A stretch of DNA of 64,000 nucleotides, from positions 14,281-78,280 of the forward strand of contig DATNIY010000097.1 of NCBI GenBank assembly GCA_035604195.1, in the 5' to 3' direction. The stretch is from DATJLY01 sp035604195 (GTDB taxonomy: Bacteria > Pseudomonadota > Alphaproteobacteria > ATCC43930 > CGMCC-115725). Below, in pieces: positions 1-8,831 of the stretch. Every line of letters starts with the position of its first letter. The stretch's first letter is position 1. The notes below the pieces were generated by a model. That model was not told where the DNA came from and did not search any database. It was given only the letters and a program-made list of their open reading frames with translations. The position numbers and the translations under genes are program-made.

Positions 1-8
1 ATTGACGG

Positions 9-1193
9 TTAGTTAGCGGGCCATGCCGGCTTCGGCTTGAATTTCGCGGTGGCGAAATCGGGCGGCCAGATCAGCTCCATCTTGGTGCCCTGGATCTGCA
101 AGAGCCCGGGCGGCGTGATGACGTTCTGCACGCCCTCGAACTTGACCGGGCCGTTGATGGTCTCGAAGGTGTCGGTTGCGATGACCTGGCGCAGCGCGTC
201 CTTGTCGAGCCCCGCCTTGGCGACCGCCTGCTCGAGAATCTCGCAGCTCATATAGGCGAGGGCTGCGTCGAGATAATCCGGAGCCTCGTGATACTTCGCC
301 TCGTAAGCGTCGAAGAACGGCTTGCCTTTCGGCCATTCCTTGCGCTCGGGCGTCCAGTGGCCCATGGTGACGATGCCGTCGGCGGCGGCGCCGAACTGCT
401 TCAGGAACCAGTCGTCGGTGACGCCGATCATGACGAACTGGAACGGCGCGGCGATGCCGAGCTCGCGCGCCTGCTTCATGTAGACCGCGGTGTCCGAGGG
501 GTAGGAGAAGACCAGGACGGCGTCCGGCGCGGCGTTCTTTACGTTCGTGAGCAGCGCCGTCATGTCCTTGATCGCGGGTGGATATTCCTCGTTGACCTTG
601 ACTGGAATGCCGGCTTTCTCCAGCGCCGGCATGAGATAGCTCTTGACCTCGAGCGAGAAGGGCAGTTGCGCCGTCAGCACCGCCACTTGCTTCACGCCGT
701 TGGCCTTGAGCGCCGCCGCGACCGCGGGAGCGAAGCGGTCCGGCATCACCGCCGTGGTGAACCAGATATTGCCGGGCTTGATGTCGCGCAGCTTCGAGGA
801 CGCGGCGGAATCGCCGATCATCGGGAAGTGATAGCGCTCGAGCACGCCGGCGACCGCAATGTGCATCGGCGTCCCCCACGGCGCCAAAAGCAGATCGACC
901 TTGTCGTCGGTGATGAGCTTCTCGTAGATCTGGACGGTCTTGCCGGGATCGGATTGGTCATCATACCAATCGAATTCGATCGGCCGCTTGACGCCCTTGA
1001 CGTCGAGACCGCCGCGCGCATTGACCTCGTCCTTCCACAATTGATAGGTGTCCCATTGCGATCCCGTGCCGGCCGCGAACAAGCCGGTCTTCGCGATCGA
1101 GAAGCCGATCTTCACGGGATCGGCGGCGAAGCTCGCCTGCGAAAGCGCGAGCGCAACGCCGAACGCCGCACCCGCCAAAAGTTTCCCTGTCAT
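9..1193 (-). CDS. Liv-type ABC transporter substrate-binding protein
   Basis: Periplasmic type I binding protein (LivK/Peripla_BP_6 family, 394 aa), predicted to capture a small amino-acid-like or aromatic solute for an ABC importer. A cleavable signal peptide is visible (hydrophobic run ending in SQASFA before ADPVKIGF), followed by the family hallmark of an alternating beta/alpha fold starting at VKIGFSIAKTG and a C-terminal PVKFEG segment. I chose the ATG at 1193 because GGAGGGG lies just upstream and the signal peptide begins there; a longer reading back to a GTG would run into the neighbouring gene. No permease or ATPase of the Liv type lies nearby. It sits just downstream of the CoxMSL-like genes on the same strand, so it may deliver their substrate (inference). 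The ligand cannot be read from sequence. Confidence 0.88.
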   Translation of the reverse strand: MTGKLLAGAAFGVALALSQASFAADPVKIGFSIAKTGLFAAGTGSQWDTYQLWKDEVNARGGLDVKGVKRPIEFDWYDDQSDPGKTVQIYEKLITDDKVDLLLAPWGTPMHIAVAGVLERYHFPMIGDSAASSKLRDIKPGNIWFTTAVMPDRFAPAVAAALKANGVKQVAVLTAQLPFSLEVKSYLMPALEKAGIPVKVNEEYPPAIKDMTALLTNVKNAAPDAVLVFSYPSDTAVYMKQARELGIAAPFQFVMIGVTDDWFLKQFGAAADGIVTMGHWTPERKEWPKGKPFFDAYEAKYHEAPDYLDAALAYMSCEILEQAVAKAGLDKDALRQVIATDTFETINGPVKFEGVQNVITPPGLLQIQGTKMELIWPPDFATAKFKPKPAWPAN

Positions 1194-1228
1194 ACCCGCC
1201 CCTCCATTGGTTTGTTTGAATCGACCGC

Positions 1229-3562
1229 TCAACTTCCCGTGCCGCTCACTCTGCCCAACGCCTCCAGGACGATCTGGGGGGTGAAGGGCTGCCGCGAAAC
1301 GCGTGCGCCCAGCGGGCGCAGCGCATCGTTGACCGCACACCACACCGCCGCCGAGGCGCCGACCGTGCCGGCCTCGCCGACCCCCTTGATGCCGAGCGCC
1401 GTGCCGGATTGCGGCGTCGTCACATGCGCCACGACGATGTCCGGCATCTCCGCCGCCATCGGCACCAGATAGTCGGCCAAACTGCCGGTCAGCAACTGCC
1501 CCTCGGAATCATAGATGCAGTGCTCGAACAGCGCCGCTCCCAATCCCTGCACCACGCCGCCGCGAATCTGCTCGTCCACGAGAAGCGGATTGATCACGCG
1601 CCCGCAATCCTCGACGACCCAATGGCCGAGCAGACGAATCCATCCGCTGTCGACATCGACTTCAAGATAACTCGCCTGCACGCCGTTGGCGACGAAATAC
1701 GGATCGGTGCGCGGCGTGTACTGGCGGGTGACCGCGAGTTCCCGCGCGCCGCCGGGCGGCAGCAAATCCTGGCGGTAATAGGCGAGCGCGCACAATTCCT
1801 TGAGCGTCAGGCGCGGCGCGCCGTCGGCGGCATCGACGATGGAGCGGTCCCGCAGGTCGAGCCGCTCGGCACTGCTTTGCAGCACCGCGGCGGCGATTTC
1901 CAAGATGTTGCGGCGCAGATCGCTTGCGGCGGCATAGGCCGCCTCGCCGCCGATCGACAAGCCGCGCGAGGCCCAGGCGCCGCCGCCCTGCGGCCCCGCG
2001 CTGTCGCCGGCGCTGACGGCGACATCCTCGATCGGCACGCCCAACACGCCCGCGACGATCTGCGCGATGCCGGTGAGCGTGCCCTGTCCCTGGTCGGTGC
2101 AGCCGACTGCGCAGCGCACGACGCCCGAGGGCTCCATGCGCAGGCTGCAGCAATCTTGGGTGGTGATGGGAAGGCCGGCGGCGCTGTAAAGCGTGGCGCC
2201 GATCGCGGTCTGCTCAATGAAGGTGGCGATGCCGATGCCGCGATGGATGCCGCGGGCCCGCAATTCCCTTTGCTCTTGGCGCAGGCGCGGGTAGTCCATG
2301 AGGCTCGCGAGCTTGTCGAGACAAGCGCCGAGCGAGAGCGCCCCGAGCCTCAAGCCGCCGCGGCTGGTGCCAGGGAGCTGATCGAGACGGAGATAATTGC
2401 GCCGGCGCAGCTCGAGCGGATCGAGGCCGATGGCAGCGGCAGCGTCATCGACGAGCTGCTCGGTGACGACGGTGGCGAGCGGCTGGCCGACGCCGCGAAA
2501 GGCCCCGGCGGGAACCTTGTTCTGATAGGCCACGCGGAGCGACGCGCGCAATGCGGCGAGATTATAGGGCGCGCCGAGAAAACTCGCCGCCTGGATGCCG
2601 TCGCCCAAACCGGTGCGCGGGTAAATCGAATAGGCGCCGATGCCGAGAAGAAGCTCTGCGTCGATGGCGAGGATGCGGCCGTCGCCGTCGATGGCCATGC
2701 GGCCGGACACCCGGCATTCTCGGGCCTGGGCGTCGGATTGAAAGGCCTCGAGCCGGTTGCAGACGAATTTCACCGGCCGGCCCAGGATCATGGCGATCGC
2801 CGCCACCGCCATCTCGTCGCCATAGGCGTGCAGCTTGATGCCGAAGGCGCCGCCGACATCGCGCGCGATCACGCGCACCTTGTGCTGGGGCAGCCCGAGA
2901 TGCGTCGCGAAGATCTCCTGCATCAGATGCGGCGACTGATGCGACTGATAGACGGTGAGCGACCGATCCGCCGGATTGTAGTCGGCGATGATCGTGCGCG
3001 GCTCGAGCGGCACGCCGGCCAATCGGCCGAAATCGAAATCACGCGCGACGGTCTTGACCGCCGCCGCGAAGGCGCCGTCGCAATCGCCGTTTTCGATGCG
3101 CGTGACGAAGGCGAGATTGCTCGCCAGCGCGCTGTGGACCAGCGGCGCGCCATGCTCGAGCGCCGCTCCAGGATCGGCGATGGCGGGCAACTCCTCCCAA
3201 TCGATTTCGATGCGTTCGGCGGCGTCCTCGGCCGCGGCGCGGCTGTGCGCGACCACGGCGGCGACCGGCTCGCCTTGCCAGGCGACCTCGTCGATCGCGA
3301 CCGGCATCTGCGCGATCGGCTTGTGCTGCGGCAGATTGCGCAGCTCGGCGCGCATCGGCCGGCAGAGTTTCGCGATGTCGGCGCCGGTGAAAATCCGGAT
3401 CACGCCTTCCATCGCCGCCGCTGCAGCGGTGTCGATCGCGCTGAAGCGCGCATGCGGCAAAGGGTTGCGCAGGAAGACCACATGCACGAGGCGCGGCAAC
3501 TGAATGTCGTCGGTGTAGCAGCCGCTTCCCGCGGCGAGATAAGCGGCATTGGGCCGCGCCAC
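1229..3562 (-). CDS. Xanthine dehydrogenase/CoxL-family molybdopterin-binding large subunit
   Basis: Catalytic subunit of a molybdenum hydroxylase of the CO dehydrogenase/aldehyde oxidase/xanthine dehydrogenase family, about 777 aa. Such subunits hydroxylate aldehydes, N-heterocycles or aromatic acids with water as oxygen source. Visible landmarks are the N-terminal YTDDI segment, RDVGGAFGIK (pterin-binding region), GAFRGVGQP, and the C-terminal GVGEAGTVG containing the expected catalytic Glu. The Cys-Ser-Phe-Arg signature of true CO dehydrogenase is not seen, so CO is an unlikely substrate. The start is uncertain: GTG at 3562 is the first usable codon, yet the conserved GDSVAR motif begins before it, without an ATG/GTG/TTG upstream in frame. 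It follows the FeS and FAD subunit genes in one operon. Confidence 0.88.
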   Translation of the reverse strand: MARPNAAYLAAGSGCYTDDIQLPRLVHVVFLRNPLPHARFSAIDTAAAAAMEGVIRIFTGADIAKLCRPMRAELRNLPQHKPIAQMPVAIDEVAWQGEPVAAVVAHSRAAAEDAAERIEIDWEELPAIADPGAALEHGAPLVHSALASNLAFVTRIENGDCDGAFAAAVKTVARDFDFGRLAGVPLEPRTIIADYNPADRSLTVYQSHQSPHLMQEIFATHLGLPQHKVRVIARDVGGAFGIKLHAYGDEMAVAAIAMILGRPVKFVCNRLEAFQSDAQARECRVSGRMAIDGDGRILAIDAELLLGIGAYSIYPRTGLGDGIQAASFLGAPYNLAALRASLRVAYQNKVPAGAFRGVGQPLATVVTEQLVDDAAAAIGLDPLELRRRNYLRLDQLPGTSRGGLRLGALSLGACLDKLASLMDYPRLRQEQRELRARGIHRGIGIATFIEQTAIGATLYSAAGLPITTQDCCSLRMEPSGVVRCAVGCTDQGQGTLTGIAQIVAGVLGVPIEDVAVSAGDSAGPQGGGAWASRGLSIGGEAAYAAASDLRRNILEIAAAVLQSSAERLDLRDRSIVDAADGAPRLTLKELCALAYYRQDLLPPGGARELAVTRQYTPRTDPYFVANGVQASYLEVDVDSGWIRLLGHWVVEDCGRVINPLLVDEQIRGGVVQGLGAALFEHCIYDSEGQLLTGSLADYLVPMAAEMPDIVVAHVTTPQSGTALGIKGVGEAGTVGASAAVWCAVNDALRPLGARVSRQPFTPQIVLEALGRVSGTGS

Positions 3563-3608
3563 GCTGTCGCCGATGGGCGCGCCTGTGGGGAAGGCCGGAT
3601 GGCGCTCG

Positions 3609-4127
3609 CTAGCGATCGCCGCCTCCCGTTTCCGCCGTGAGCCGCGCCTCGATCGCCATTGCTATGGCGTCGACGATCGCCTGGTAGCCGGTGCAGCGGC
3701 AGTAATTGCCGGCGACGTGCTCGCGGATCGCCGCGCGCGTCATCGGGCGCGGCCGGCGCAGCAGCTCGGCCGCGGTGATCAGCATGCCCGGCGTGCAGAA
3801 GCCGCATTGCAGCGCGTTGCGCGCCACGAAGATCCGCTGCAGCTCGGCGATCTCGCCACTCTCGGTCAGACCCTCGATGGTCTCGACCGCGGCCCCGTCG
3901 GCCTGGACCGCGAGAATGAGACAGCCGCGCACGGGCACGCCGTCCAAGCGCAGGGTGCAGGCGCCGCAGACGCCATGCTCGCAGCCGATATGCGATCCGG
4001 TGAGGCCGAGCTCCTCGCGCAGGAAATCGACGAGATGCTGCCGCACTGGCACGGTCGCGGTGATCCGCTCGCCATTCACCGAGCAGGTGATCCGCCGCTC
4101 CGTCGCCGCCTCGTCGTCGCGAATCAT
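3609..4127 (-). CDS. 2Fe-2S subunit of a CoxMSL-type molybdenum hydroxylase
   Basis: Small iron-sulfur subunit (172 aa) passing electrons from the molybdenum site to FAD. An N-terminal plant-type ferredoxin domain carries CEHGVCGACT and a downstream Cys for the first [2Fe-2S] cluster. The C-terminal helical domain carries CGFCTPGM and CRCTGY for the second. Length is typical for CoxS/QorS/NdhS. The ATG at 4127 is preferred: GAGAAG precedes it and it leaves a few bases after the FAD-subunit stop; a TTG at 4148 would add seven residues and overlap that stop. It lies between the FAD and Mo subunit genes on the same strand, giving the usual M-S-L operon order. Confidence 0.93.
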   Translation of the reverse strand: MIRDDEAATERRITCSVNGERITATVPVRQHLVDFLREELGLTGSHIGCEHGVCGACTLRLDGVPVRGCLILAVQADGAAVETIEGLTESGEIAELQRIFVARNALQCGFCTPGMLITAAELLRRPRPMTRAAIREHVAGNYCRCTGYQAIVDAIAMAIEARLTAETGGGDR

Positions 4128-4134
4128 GGTCTTC

Positions 4135-4989
4135 TCACGCGACGGCAAGCTGTGCCATCGCGCGGCGCGCCAGGAGCTGCGCCCAGTGCCGCTTCATCGC
4201 GCGGCCGCCGTGCTGGTCCTCGATCGGGTCGAGGTCACGAGCGAGCGCTTCCGCCACAAGCTCGCCGAGATCGCCCGGGGCGGCCGCGCCGGCGGCGGCC
4301 GCGGCGTGGCGCGCGAGCCGCGGATAAGGCTCCGAGCCGAAGACGACGAGCCGGAGTGCGGCGAGCCGGTGGGCTGCGAAATCGGCCTGGCAGGCGATGC
4401 CCGCCACCGCGAAATCGCCATGCCGGCGGCTCAGTTCGAGAAAGACGCTGCGCTGCCCCGCCCGCTGCCGCGGGATCAAGGCCTCGATGAGGATTTCCTG
4501 CGGCCGGCGGTCGGTCTGAAACAGTCCGCGGAAGAAATCGCGCGCGGCGACGGTGCGGCGCCCGGCCGCGCTCGCGAGCACGAGACGCGCTTCGAGCGCC
4601 ACGGCGCAAGCCGGCAGCTCCGCGGCCGGGTCGGCGAGCGCGAGACTGCCGCCGAAGGTGCCGCGATTGCGGATGGCGGGATGCGCGACATGGCTGATCG
4701 CCGCGGCGATGAGCGGCAGATCCGCGCGCACGATGTCGGAACGTTCGACCTCGGCATGGCGCGTGAGCGCGCCGATGCGGATGTCATCGCCCTGCCGCTC
4801 GATCCCCTGGAGCGCCGCGATGCGATTGATGTCGACAAGGATTGCCGGCGCGGACAGACGGAAGGCGAGCGACGGCATCAGGCTTTGGCCGCCGGCAAGA
4901 ATTTGCGCCTCCTCGCCGTGGCGCTCGAGCAGAGCAAGCGCCGCTTCGAGCGTGGCGGGACGGGCATAGGCGAAGGCGGGCGCCTTCAC
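4135..4989 (-). CDS. FAD-binding subunit (CoxM-like) of a molybdenum hydroxylase
   Basis: Medium subunit (284 aa) of the same heterotrimer, carrying FAD and handing electrons to an acceptor. The FAD_binding_5 domain is evident from ILAGGQSLMP (around residues 30-40) and from RNRGTFGGSLALADP, which matches the conserved T-x-G-G-x-x-x motif; a CO dehydrogenase FAD C-terminal domain follows. I place the start at a GTG with CGGAG about eight bases upstream; the frame stays open further upstream but the extra residues are unlike the family. First gene of a three-gene operon reading leftward, divergent from the Rieske oxygenase gene across a 200-base spacer. Confidence 0.9.
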   Translation of the reverse strand: MKAPAFAYARPATLEAALALLERHGEEAQILAGGQSLMPSLAFRLSAPAILVDINRIAALQGIERQGDDIRIGALTRHAEVERSDIVRADLPLIAAAISHVAHPAIRNRGTFGGSLALADPAAELPACAVALEARLVLASAAGRRTVAARDFFRGLFQTDRRPQEILIEALIPRQRAGQRSVFLELSRRHGDFAVAGIACQADFAAHRLAALRLVVFGSEPYPRLARHAAAAAGAAAPGDLGELVAEALARDLDPIEDQHGGRAMKRHWAQLLARRAMAQLAVA

Positions 4990-5125
4990 GCCGGCGCTCC
5001 GACACAGGGCGCGGCAAATCTTCGACGATGACGGCTCCGTGCCATGATTGCCGGCCCCTCGCTGGTGACGGCGCGCCAGCGCCGCGGATGATATCGCCAA
5101 GCCTATAACCGAACAAGATTCGACT

Positions 5126-5155
5126 TTGACACTCGGAGCCGCGGCGCGGGATACT
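5126..5155 (+). promoter_or_regulatory. Sigma70-like promoter of the first Rieske operon
   Basis: TTGACA at 5126-5131 and GATACT at 5150-5155 are separated by 18 bases and lie 33 bases before the ATG of the oxygenase alpha gene. It shares the ATACTTG -10 context with the promoter proposed in front of the second Rieske operon. Motif match only; no transcription data. Confidence 0.5.
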
Positions 5156-5188
5156 TGCCGCACGTGGTAACGCGGCGGGCGTCACGCC

Positions 5189-6505
5189 ATGGCAAGCATC
5201 ACCATCGAGGAACTCCGCGGGCTGGTGAAGCCCGATCGCGTCCACCGGCGTGTCTATACCGATCCCGCCATCTTCGCGCTGGAGATGGATCGCATCTTCG
5301 GCCGCGCCTGGCTTTACGTTGCGCATGAGAGCCAGCTCAGGAATCACGGCGACTTCGCGCGCGCGCGCATGGGGCGCCACGAGGTCGTGGTGACCCGTCA
5401 TCCCGACGGGGGATTGTTCGCGCTGCTCAATCGCTGCGCCCATCGCGGCGCGCGATTCTGCATGGCGCCGCGCGGCAACAGCCGCTCCTTCACCTGTCCC
5501 TATCACGGCTGGAGCTACGGCCCGGACGGCGCACTCGAAGGCGTGCCGTATCGGCAGAGCTATCCCGCTTCGTTCCGGCTCGAGGATCCGGCCAATCATC
5601 TCGCGCGGGCGCCGCGGGTCGCGAGCTACCGCGGCTTCGTCTTCGCCAGCCTCGCCGCCGACGGGCCCTCCTTGCGCGAGCATCTGGGCTCGATGACGGA
5701 CGCGTTCGACAATCTGATCGACCGCGCTCCGGCGGGCGAGATCGAGCTCTCCGACAACAGCTTCCAATGGGAATACCGCGGCAACTGGAAGATCCATCAC
5801 GAGAACGCGAACGACGTGTTTCATCCGGGCTTCGTCCATGAATCTTCGGTCAGCGTCGCCGGCAATTCGCCCGTGGCAAGCGCCGCCTATGATGATGGCC
5901 AGACCCGCGAGATGCTGCGGGCCAACGGCTTCAGCCGGCGCGAGTGGGAGAACGTCGAGCTCATCGGCTTCGATGCCGGGCACAGCTACATGAGCGGCTT
6001 CTACCGCGCCGGCATCATCGCGCCGCACAGCGATGATCCCGTCCGCGCCCGCTATCGCGCGGCGCTGGCGGCGCGCTGCGGCGAGGCGCGCGCCGAGGAA
6101 ATCATCCTCCTCGACCGCTTCAACAACATCATCTACCCCAACCTCGTCGTCAACGCGCAGTTCCACCAGCTTCGCGTGGTTCACCCGGTCGCCGCCGACC
6201 GCTCGATCGTCGCCGCCCATTGCTTCAAGCTCAAGGGCGCGCCCGACGAGATTTTCCACCGCGCCGTGCGCTTCCTCAACACCATCAGCTCGCCCGCTTC
6301 GATGGTCTTCACCGACGATGTCGAGATCTTCGCCCGCTGCCAGGCCGGCTTGGCCGATGACGCCGATGACTGGGTCGATATGGCGCGCGGCCTCGACACC
6401 GACCGGCGCGACAATGACGGAAGACGAACGGGCCATGCGAGCGAGCTGCCCAACCGGTCGCAATTCACCGCCTGGCTCGGCTACATGACCCGGGCGGCGG
6501 CGTGA
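5189..6505 (+). CDS. Rieske non-heme iron aromatic oxygenase, alpha subunit
   Basis: Catalytic subunit (438 aa) of a ring-hydroxylating oxygenase. The N-terminal Rieske domain has C83-x-H85 (NRCAHRG) and C103-x2-H106 (CPYHGW) for the [2Fe-2S] cluster. The C-terminal catalytic domain has D207-x2-H210-x4-H215 in NDVFHPGFVH, the mononuclear iron ligands plus the bridging Asp. The beta-subunit gene follows with a four-base overlap, so this is an alpha-beta type oxygenase (benzoate/anthranilate/biphenyl-like class). The ferredoxin and reductase needed to feed electrons are not in the window. Divergent from the CoxMSL-like operon, with which it may share a pathway (inference). Substrate not predictable. 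Confidence 0.93.
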   Translation: MASITIEELRGLVKPDRVHRRVYTDPAIFALEMDRIFGRAWLYVAHESQLRNHGDFARARMGRHEVVVTRHPDGGLFALLNRCAHRGARFCMAPRGNSRSFTCPYHGWSYGPDGALEGVPYRQSYPASFRLEDPANHLARAPRVASYRGFVFASLAADGPSLREHLGSMTDAFDNLIDRAPAGEIELSDNSFQWEYRGNWKIHHENANDVFHPGFVHESSVSVAGNSPVASAAYDDGQTREMLRANGFSRREWENVELIGFDAGHSYMSGFYRAGIIAPHSDDPVRARYRAALAARCGEARAEEIILLDRFNNIIYPNLVVNAQFHQLRVVHPVAADRSIVAAHCFKLKGAPDEIFHRAVRFLNTISSPASMVFTDDVEIFARCQAGLADDADDWVDMARGLDTDRRDNDGRRTGHASELPNRSQFTAWLGYMTRAAA

Positions 6506-7005
6506 GCGCGGCGGCAGCGCACGTGGCGCCGGACCTCGCCCGCGAAATCGAGCAGTTTCTCTATCGCGAGGCGCGGCTTCTGGACACGGGCCGGTTCGAG
6601 GAGTGGCTCGAGCTCTTTGCGCCCGATGGCGTCTATTGGGTCCCGAGCCGGCCCGGCCAGACCGATCCGCTGGCGGTGGCCTCGCTCTTCTATGAGGACC
6701 GCGCCATCCTCGCGATGCGTGTGCAGCGCCTGCTGCAGCATCGCGCGCATGTGCTCGCGCCCATTCCGCGGACGACGCATCTCCTCGGCAACATCGCGCT
6801 GATGGCCGATGATTCGGCAAGCGGAGAGCACGGCGTCGAATGCGCTTTCATCATGGTGGAGCATCGCGAGGACCGGCAACGGATCTACTCCGGCCGGTGC
6901 CTTCACCGGCTGCGGCGGCTCGACGGCGCGTGGCGCATCGCGCTCAAGCGGGTCGAGTTGGTCGATTGCGACGGCGTTCACAGCGCCTTGACGATTCCGT
7001 TTTGA
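6502..7005 (+). CDS. Aromatic oxygenase beta subunit
   Basis: Small structural subunit (167 aa) of the preceding Rieske oxygenase, of the NTF2-like/SnoaL fold used to build alpha3beta3 hexamers. It begins at a GTG inside the alpha stop region (GTGA overlap), implying translational coupling. Family-like features include EIEQFLYREARLLDTG at the N-terminus, FAPDGVYWVP, and the C-terminal strand pattern with W-R-I. Length is normal for the family. It carries no metal site itself. Confidence 0.9.
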   Translation: MSAAAAHVAPDLAREIEQFLYREARLLDTGRFEEWLELFAPDGVYWVPSRPGQTDPLAVASLFYEDRAILAMRVQRLLQHRAHVLAPIPRTTHLLGNIALMADDSASGEHGVECAFIMVEHREDRQRIYSGRCLHRLRRLDGAWRIALKRVELVDCDGVHSALTIPF

Positions 7006-7153
7006 CGCGGCCCCGGTTTTGGTCCAGGTCAAGAAAACGGCGGCTCTTGCTCGCCATCGGGCGCGCCATTGAGGGGTTGGTCGAGGTGGTCTGCGCCATG
7101 ATGCTCGGCAACTCGCGTCGGCGCCAAGCCCGCAAATGGTCGATCGCGCGGCC

Positions 7154-8320
7154 TCAATCCAGGAGATCGCGGAAGACGGCGTAGAGATTGTCCTTGCGCT
7201 CGATGCCGACGCCCGGCGCGTCGCCTGGCGTGATCTGACCGTCGGCGAGCGAGACGCCCGCGGCAAACCCGCCATAGAGGCTCGACGCATCGGGCGCCGC
7301 CTCGTGGCCGCCGAGCCCGAGCCCGGCGACCACCTGCAGCGCTAGAAGATGTCCGGCATGGGGCCAGCAGCGCCGCCGCGACCAGCCCTGCTCTTCCATG
7401 AGCGCAAGGATACGCAAATATTCGGGGATGCCGTAGCTGTGCGAGATGTCCATCTGCAAGAGGTCGCGATCCGGCCTGAGCCCGCCATAGCGCAGAAGAT
7501 TTCGCGCATCCGCCGCCGAAAACAGATTCTCGCCGGTCCCGATCGGCGTGGGGAACGCCGCCGCGAGTTCGGCATGGAGCGCGTAATCGAGCGGATCGAC
7601 CGGCTCCTCGATCCAGGCGAGCTCATAGGGCGCGACGGCCAGGAAGGTGTCGCGGGCGCGCTCGCGCGGGAAGGTGCCGTTGCAATCGACGGCAAGCGCG
7701 GCGCCGCTGCCGAGTATGCTCAGCGCCGCTTCGATCCGCCGCCGGTCGTGGTCGAGCGGCGTGCCGCCGATTTTGATCTTGACGCGGCGAAAGCCCTGGT
7801 CAAGATAGCGCTTCATCTCGTCCTGGAGTGCGGCGAGATCGTCGCCCGGCAGGTAATGACCGCCGCTGGCATAGACCGCAACATGTGGCTCTGCCGCGCC
7901 GTCGCCGAAGCGCTCGGCGAGCAGCCGCCACAGCGGCTTTTGTTCGAGCTTCGCCGCGAGATCCCAGACCGCCGCATCGATCAGCCCGACGGCGCCCGGC
8001 CGCTCGCCATGGCCGCCCGGCTTCTCGTCGCGCATGACGATCGACCAGATCTTGAGGGGATCGATCATGCCGCGCGCCTCATCGGCGTAGTCGTCGGGGT
8101 GCGCCGCCATGAGCCGCGGCAGGAAGCGCTCGCGCAGCAGCCCGCCATGGCCGTACCGCCCGATCGAATCGAAGGCAAGTCCCACGACCGGCCGCCCGTC
8201 GCGGATGACATCGGTGACGATGGCGAGCGCGCTCGCAGTCATCGCGGCGAAGCTGATGCTGGCATTGCGCAGGGGCGCGGCGAGGGCGACGGTCTTTTCG
8301 CGAACCGCGACGATGCGCAT
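7154..8320 (-). CDS. Enolase-superfamily dehydratase, D-tartrate dehydratase (TarD)-like
   Basis: 388-aa member of the mandelate racemase/muconate lactonizing group, expected to dehydrate an acid sugar in the cytoplasm. The catalytic set lines up with that known for TarD: K183 (KIKIG), metal ligands D212, E238 and E264 (DCNG, EEP, GEN), and H321 in WPHAGH. Further TarD-like stretches are RNLLRYGG, RPDR and GLGLGG. These suggest D(-)-tartrate or a close analogue; I infer this from recalled family sequence, not an alignment. The ATG lacks a strong Shine-Dalgarno nearby. It converges with the oxygenase operon; the 148 bases between them (7006-7153) show nothing I can name. Confidence 0.85.
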   Translation of the reverse strand: MRIVAVREKTVALAAPLRNASISFAAMTASALAIVTDVIRDGRPVVGLAFDSIGRYGHGGLLRERFLPRLMAAHPDDYADEARGMIDPLKIWSIVMRDEKPGGHGERPGAVGLIDAAVWDLAAKLEQKPLWRLLAERFGDGAAEPHVAVYASGGHYLPGDDLAALQDEMKRYLDQGFRRVKIKIGGTPLDHDRRRIEAALSILGSGAALAVDCNGTFPRERARDTFLAVAPYELAWIEEPVDPLDYALHAELAAAFPTPIGTGENLFSAADARNLLRYGGLRPDRDLLQMDISHSYGIPEYLRILALMEEQGWSRRRCWPHAGHLLALQVVAGLGLGGHEAAPDASSLYGGFAAGVSLADGQITPGDAPGVGIERKDNLYAVFRDLLD

Positions 8321-8360
8321 GGGCCGCCGCTATTTTCTCCGGCCTGCGGGCCAGCGCCGG

Positions 8361-8765
8361 TCAGCGCGGCGTCTTGGCCTGCGTCCAGTCGTGCTCGGAG
8401 ACGTCGAAGACGATTCCGAGCGGGTCCTTGAACTTGGTCTCGGCATCGACGCCGGGGTAGTGGTCGGGCAGCTTGAGGAAGAAACGGCCGCCGTTTTGCT
8501 CGATCCTGCGCGTGGTCTCTGCCGCGTCCTCGACGACGAAGCCCATGTGATGCAGCCCGGCCCAATCCGGGCTGTTGATCCCGCCCTGCGTCCCCGGCGG
8601 GAAGTTGAGCAGGGTGAGATTCATCACCCCGTCCGAGAGCATGATCGCGTTGCCGATCGGACTCTCTGCCTCGGCCACGCGTTTCAATTCCAGTGCCGAT
8701 TCATAGAACCGCGCCGCCGTCTCGAGGTCGGGCACTTGGATCGCAATATGTCGAAGCTTCGCCAT
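8361..8765 (-). CDS. VOC-family (glyoxalase/extradiol-like) metalloprotein
   Basis: 134-aa protein with two beta-alpha-beta-beta-beta modules typical of vicinal oxygen chelate proteins. Likely metal ligands are H7 (LRHIAIQVPD), a central His in GLHHMGFVVED and a C-terminal acidic residue near VFDVSEHDW. The family includes lactoylglutathione lyases, epimerases and extradiol dioxygenases, so a precise reaction cannot be assigned. It lies just upstream of the TarD-like gene on the same strand and may be cotranscribed with it. Confidence 0.8.
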   Translation of the reverse strand: MAKLRHIAIQVPDLETAARFYESALELKRVAEAESPIGNAIMLSDGVMNLTLLNFPPGTQGGINSPDWAGLHHMGFVVEDAAETTRRIEQNGGRFFLKLPDHYPGVDAETKFKDPLGIVFDVSEHDWTQAKTPR

Positions 8766-8831
8766 GGACGTGGCACTCTTTGCCGCACTGCTCTGAGTAT
8801 CGCCGCTTTACGCGCCGATGTCCACGCGGGC

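Noticed and set aside
4990..6820. Long minus-strand open frame across the first Rieske oxygenase
   Set aside because: The Rieske motifs on the plus strand are decisive; the minus frame is low-complexity Ala/Arg/Gly.
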